Assembly: GCA_964556545.1 (NCBI GenBank)
Contig: CAZKWE010000051.1
Coordinates: 1-7,703 of the forward strand
DNA length: 7,703 nt
Direction of reading: 5' to 3'
From: JALSKU01 sp964556545
GTDB lineage: Bacteria; Campylobacterota; Campylobacteria; Campylobacterales; JALSKU01
Notes under the pieces: generated by a model
The model's database searches: none
Told to the model about the DNA's origin: nothing
What the model saw: only the letters and a program-made list of their open reading frames with translations
Made by a program: the position numbers and the translations under genes
In this document: piece after piece, positions 6,419 through 7,703 of the stretch
Numbering within the stretch: the first letter of the stretch is position 1
Layout of the letters: each line of letters starts with the position of its first letter

Positions 6419-6945
6419 TTTTTTATTCCTTTTTCAAATGGCGGTCCTACAAGTAAAATCTGTGTAATTTTAGAAGCGGTATCCGGGGGCATTTTTGCCA
6501 TAATCTTAGAAATCTTTTTCGGCTGAAGATTAAAAAGTATTTTAGCTGCCTGCGATATTTTCATAGAGGATAATATTTGTGCCGCAGCCGAATCTTTCAT
6601 TTTTGAGTAAGTTAAACTTATTTTATCGTCTGTAGCTTTTTTTATAGCTTTTAAAAGTTCTTGATTTTTTGATAGAAGTTCTTTTATACTCTTTTGCTTA
6701 TCTTCTATTTTTTGTAAAGAGGCATTTATATCTGCTTCTTTTTTTTCAAGCATTCTCTTTTTTTTATCAAGCAATGCATTTGTAGCTGCTCTTAAAGCTT
6801 CAAGAGCTTCTCTGGCTTCATCAATTTTTTCAATTTTTGTGCTAAGTTCGGCTTTTCTTTGTTCAAATATCTGATTGCATTCATAAAGATTGTCTTTGGC
6901 AATTAGTGCTGAAAACAAAAACATAAAAATAAATACTGCTCTCAA
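6415..6945 (-). CDS. Secreted MotE-like coiled-coil protein with MgtE-N/FliG-like C-terminus (probable flagellar protein)
   Basis: This 176-residue protein has an N-terminal hydrophobic export signal (about 1-16, RAVFIFMFLFSALIA), so it is probably periplasmic or membrane-anchored. A long Lys/Glu-rich coiled coil follows (about 24-105), then a helical domain (113-164: YSKMKDSAAAQILSSMKISQ, then AAKILFNLQPKKISKIMAKM). The last is typical of the MgtE_N/FliG-like module in MotE, a chaperone for the periplasmic motor protein MotC in rhizobia. It matches H. pylori HP0257 and C. jejuni Cj1496c by position, next to the FliJ-like gene and purA. The start is TTG, overlapping the FliJ-like stop (TTGA), with AAGGAG six bases upstream. 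The first ATG, codon 8, would cut the signal peptide. A role in flagellar assembly or motor stability is inferred. Confidence 0.82.
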   Translation of the reverse strand: MRAVFIFMFLFSALIAKDNLYECNQIFEQRKAELSTKIEKIDEAREALEALRAATNALLDKKKRMLEKKEADINASLQKIEDKQKSIKELLSKNQELLKAIKKATDDKISLTYSKMKDSAAAQILSSMKISQAAKILFNLQPKKISKIMAKMPPDTASKITQILLVGPPFEKGIKK

Positions 6946-7361
6946 AAATTTCTCCTTTTATAAGTTACAACAGACATTTCATCCAAAAGTTTTTGCTCAT
7001 CTTTTTTTATTTTATCAAGTTTTTTCTCAATCTCCAAATCTTCAAGATATTTTATCTTTTCATACTCCACAAGAGCTTTTTTATACTCATTTTGTTTTTG
7101 GCTCAATTCAAACTCAGTATGCTTTAAAAGCAATTCTTTCTCTTTTTTAAAAGCAAACAGAGAATCAAAAGAGTAACTTACAGATAAAAAAATATCAAAT
7201 TTACCTTTTTTGGGCTTGTCTAAGGATTTTATCTCTTTTTCAAGTTTTTCTTTTTCTTTTTTAATACTGTTTTTTTTTGCATTTAAAAATGCGATTTCAT
7301 TTTCAATACTATCAACTTTTTGCTTTTTAACTTTTAAAAGTTGAGAATATTTGGTTTTCAT
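6942..7361 (-). CDS. fliJ: FliJ-like flagellar export coiled-coil protein
   Basis: This soluble, almost wholly helical protein of 139 residues is very rich in Lys and Glu, as expected for FliJ, the stalk-like coiled coil that works with the FliI ATPase and escorts export substrates. Low-complexity heptads run through about 1-50 and 68-130, separated by a short hydrophobic stretch (FDIFLSVSYSFDSLFAFK). Sequence alone is weak evidence for FliJ; the location after purA, as for H. pylori HP0256 (reported as a FliJ homologue), is the stronger argument. I place the start at the ATG at 7361, eight bases after AAGGAG. The frame stays open to a start at 7442, but that adds a 27-residue hydrophobic extension encoded across a perfect palindrome, without a good ribosome site. 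It overlaps the next gene by 4 nt. Confidence 0.78.
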   Translation of the reverse strand: MKTKYSQLLKVKKQKVDSIENEIAFLNAKKNSIKKEKEKLEKEIKSLDKPKKGKFDIFLSVSYSFDSLFAFKKEKELLLKHTEFELSQKQNEYKKALVEYEKIKYLEDLEIEKKLDKIKKDEQKLLDEMSVVTYKRRNF

Positions 7362-7373
7362 TTTAAAATCTCC

Positions 7374-7402
7374 TTTTTGCCGGAAATGAATTCCGGCAAA
7401 AA
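7374..7402. repeat. Perfect 12-bp-stem palindrome immediately upstream of fliJ
   Basis: TTTTTGCCGGAA (7374-7385) and TTCCGGCAAAAA (7391-7402) are perfect reverse complements around a 5-base loop. The GCCGG core stands out in an AT-rich spacer. In the fliJ mRNA the AAAAA of the 3' arm runs straight into the GGAG ribosome binding site, so the folded stem abuts the site. T precedes the stem and A follows it on both strands, the reverse of an intrinsic terminator. It may be a translational control element or one unit of a dispersed palindromic repeat. Confidence 0.75.
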
Positions 7403-7420
7403 TTCCTATCACTAAAGCTA

Positions 7421-7432
7421 CGCCTGTCGGCG
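7421..7432. repeat. Small GC-rich inverted repeat in the purA-fliJ spacer
   Basis: CGCC (7421-7424) and GGCG (7429-7432) form a 4-bp GC stem with a TGTC loop on the plus strand. It lies 18 bp from the large palindrome. The two may belong to one GC-rich mosaic element (about 7374-7432) inserted between purA and fliJ. Confidence 0.4.
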
Positions 7433-7499
7433 AGAGAAACAATCATGATTTTTATTTTTGTTTGTGTTTTTTTGAAGCATGATTATTTCATTTTAACTA

Positions 7500-7703
7500 C
7501 TAATCACCAACCACTATGGTGTCTCTTCTATCCGGACCTGTTGATATGATACCCACTTTTGTTCCTACCAACTCTTCTATGGATTTGATATATTTTTTTG
7601 CATTTGCGGGTAATTTATCGTATTCATTAATACCTTTAACCTTATCCCATCCGTCAAACTCCTGATATACCGGTCTTACATCATCAAAAGCGGAAGGAAA
7701 ATC
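7500..7703 (-). CDS. purA: Adenylosuccinate synthetase, C-terminal fragment (cut by window edge)
   Basis: Only the last 67 codons and the TAG stop are inside the window; the gene continues beyond 7703. PurA joins IMP and aspartate using GTP, the first committed step to AMP, in the cytoplasm. The fragment reads DFPSAFDDVRPVYQEFDGW, continues with LPANAKKYIKSIEEL, and ends VGIISTGPDRRDTIVVGD. YQEFDGW and STGPDR..TI are hallmarks of the PurA C-terminus. The stop lies 138 bp before the proposed fliJ start, with no clear terminator between. PurA upstream of the FliJ-like gene is the H. pylori HP0255-HP0256 and C. jejuni Cj1498c-Cj1497c order. Confidence 0.95.
   Translation of the reverse strand, partial: DFPSAFDDVRPVYQEFDGWDKVKGINEYDKLPANAKKYIKSIEELVGTKVGIISTGPDRRDTIVVGD

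Noticed and set aside
6248..6526. Two overlapping hydrophobic plus-strand frames opposite the MoaD/ThiS-like and MotE-like genes.
   Set aside because: The apparent membrane character comes from reading poly-Lys codons in reverse as Phe; no convincing start context or family match.
7374..7402. Intrinsic terminator after purA.
   Set aside because: The stem is perfect, but T precedes it and A follows it on both strands; there is no 3' T-run after the stem, and the fliJ ribosome site follows at once.
7362..7442. N-terminal extension of the FliJ-like protein starting at 7442 (MFLSPTGVALVIGIFAG...).
   Set aside because: It lacks a good ribosome site, is hydrophobic unlike FliJ, and is encoded across the palindrome, while the ATG at 7361 has AAGGAG at ideal spacing.
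1..7703. Mobile element, CRISPR array, tRNA, phage or defence system.
   Set aside because: No transposase, integrase, regularly spaced repeats, tRNA-like cloverleaf or defence-type domain was seen; the block reads as conserved core chromosome.

Overview
The window looks like a chromosomal segment from a Campylobacterota (epsilonproteobacterium), probably a free-living Sulfurimonas- or Arcobacter-like lineage rather than a named pathogen. The DNA is strongly AT-rich, and the sensor kinase carries an HQWRQPL-type H-box and an Aer-like PAS domain, both common in that group. From memory, the gene order matches C. jejuni purA / FliJ-like / secreted coiled-coil protein / DUF507 protein / carA / TauE-SafE-like membrane protein / sensor kinase / response regulator / ccoN (Cj1498c down to Cj1490c). 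The purA end also matches H. pylori HP0255-HP0257. Genus is not resolved. All ten genes lie on the minus strand, so transcription runs from high to low coordinates. Longer plus-strand reading frames are shadows of these genes.

Right end (7703 to about 6140): the last 67 codons of purA, a 138-bp spacer holding a perfect 12-bp-stem palindrome, and then three genes joined by 4-nt overlaps. These are a FliJ-like coiled-coil protein, a secreted MotE-like coiled-coil protein with an MgtE-N/FliG-like tail, and a small MoaD/ThiS-like beta-grasp protein. The first two are probably flagellar. The third has no counterpart that I recall at this position in C. jejuni or H. pylori.

Middle (6139 to 4311): a 156-bp spacer with a candidate promoter, a DUF507 protein that appears to contain two copies of one helical unit, and carA. 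carA encodes the glutaminase subunit of carbamoyl-phosphate synthetase and overlaps the DUF507 gene by 1 nt.

Left part (4310 to 1): a 97-bp spacer with a perfect TATAAT flanked by an 8-bp direct repeat, then a tightly packed trio. It comprises a DsbD-gamma/SafE-type membrane protein, a soluble PAS histidine kinase and an OmpR-family response regulator. A 186-bp spacer with putative regulatory sites follows, then ccoN, the catalytic subunit of cbb3 cytochrome c oxidase. ccoN runs off the window near its C-terminus and is presumably the start of ccoNOQP.

The most interesting reading joins the left-hand parts. The kinase PAS domain keeps every residue I recall as important for FAD binding in E. 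coli Aer, with identical spacing. Its partner is an OmpR-type regulator. The spacer in front of ccoN contains a TGTCA direct repeat with 11-bp periodicity, closely resembling a PhoB-type box. This suggests a flavin-based redox sensor controlling the terminal oxidase next door, with a possible metal-handling or maturation membrane protein in the same operon. The parts are visible in the sequence; the circuit is inference.
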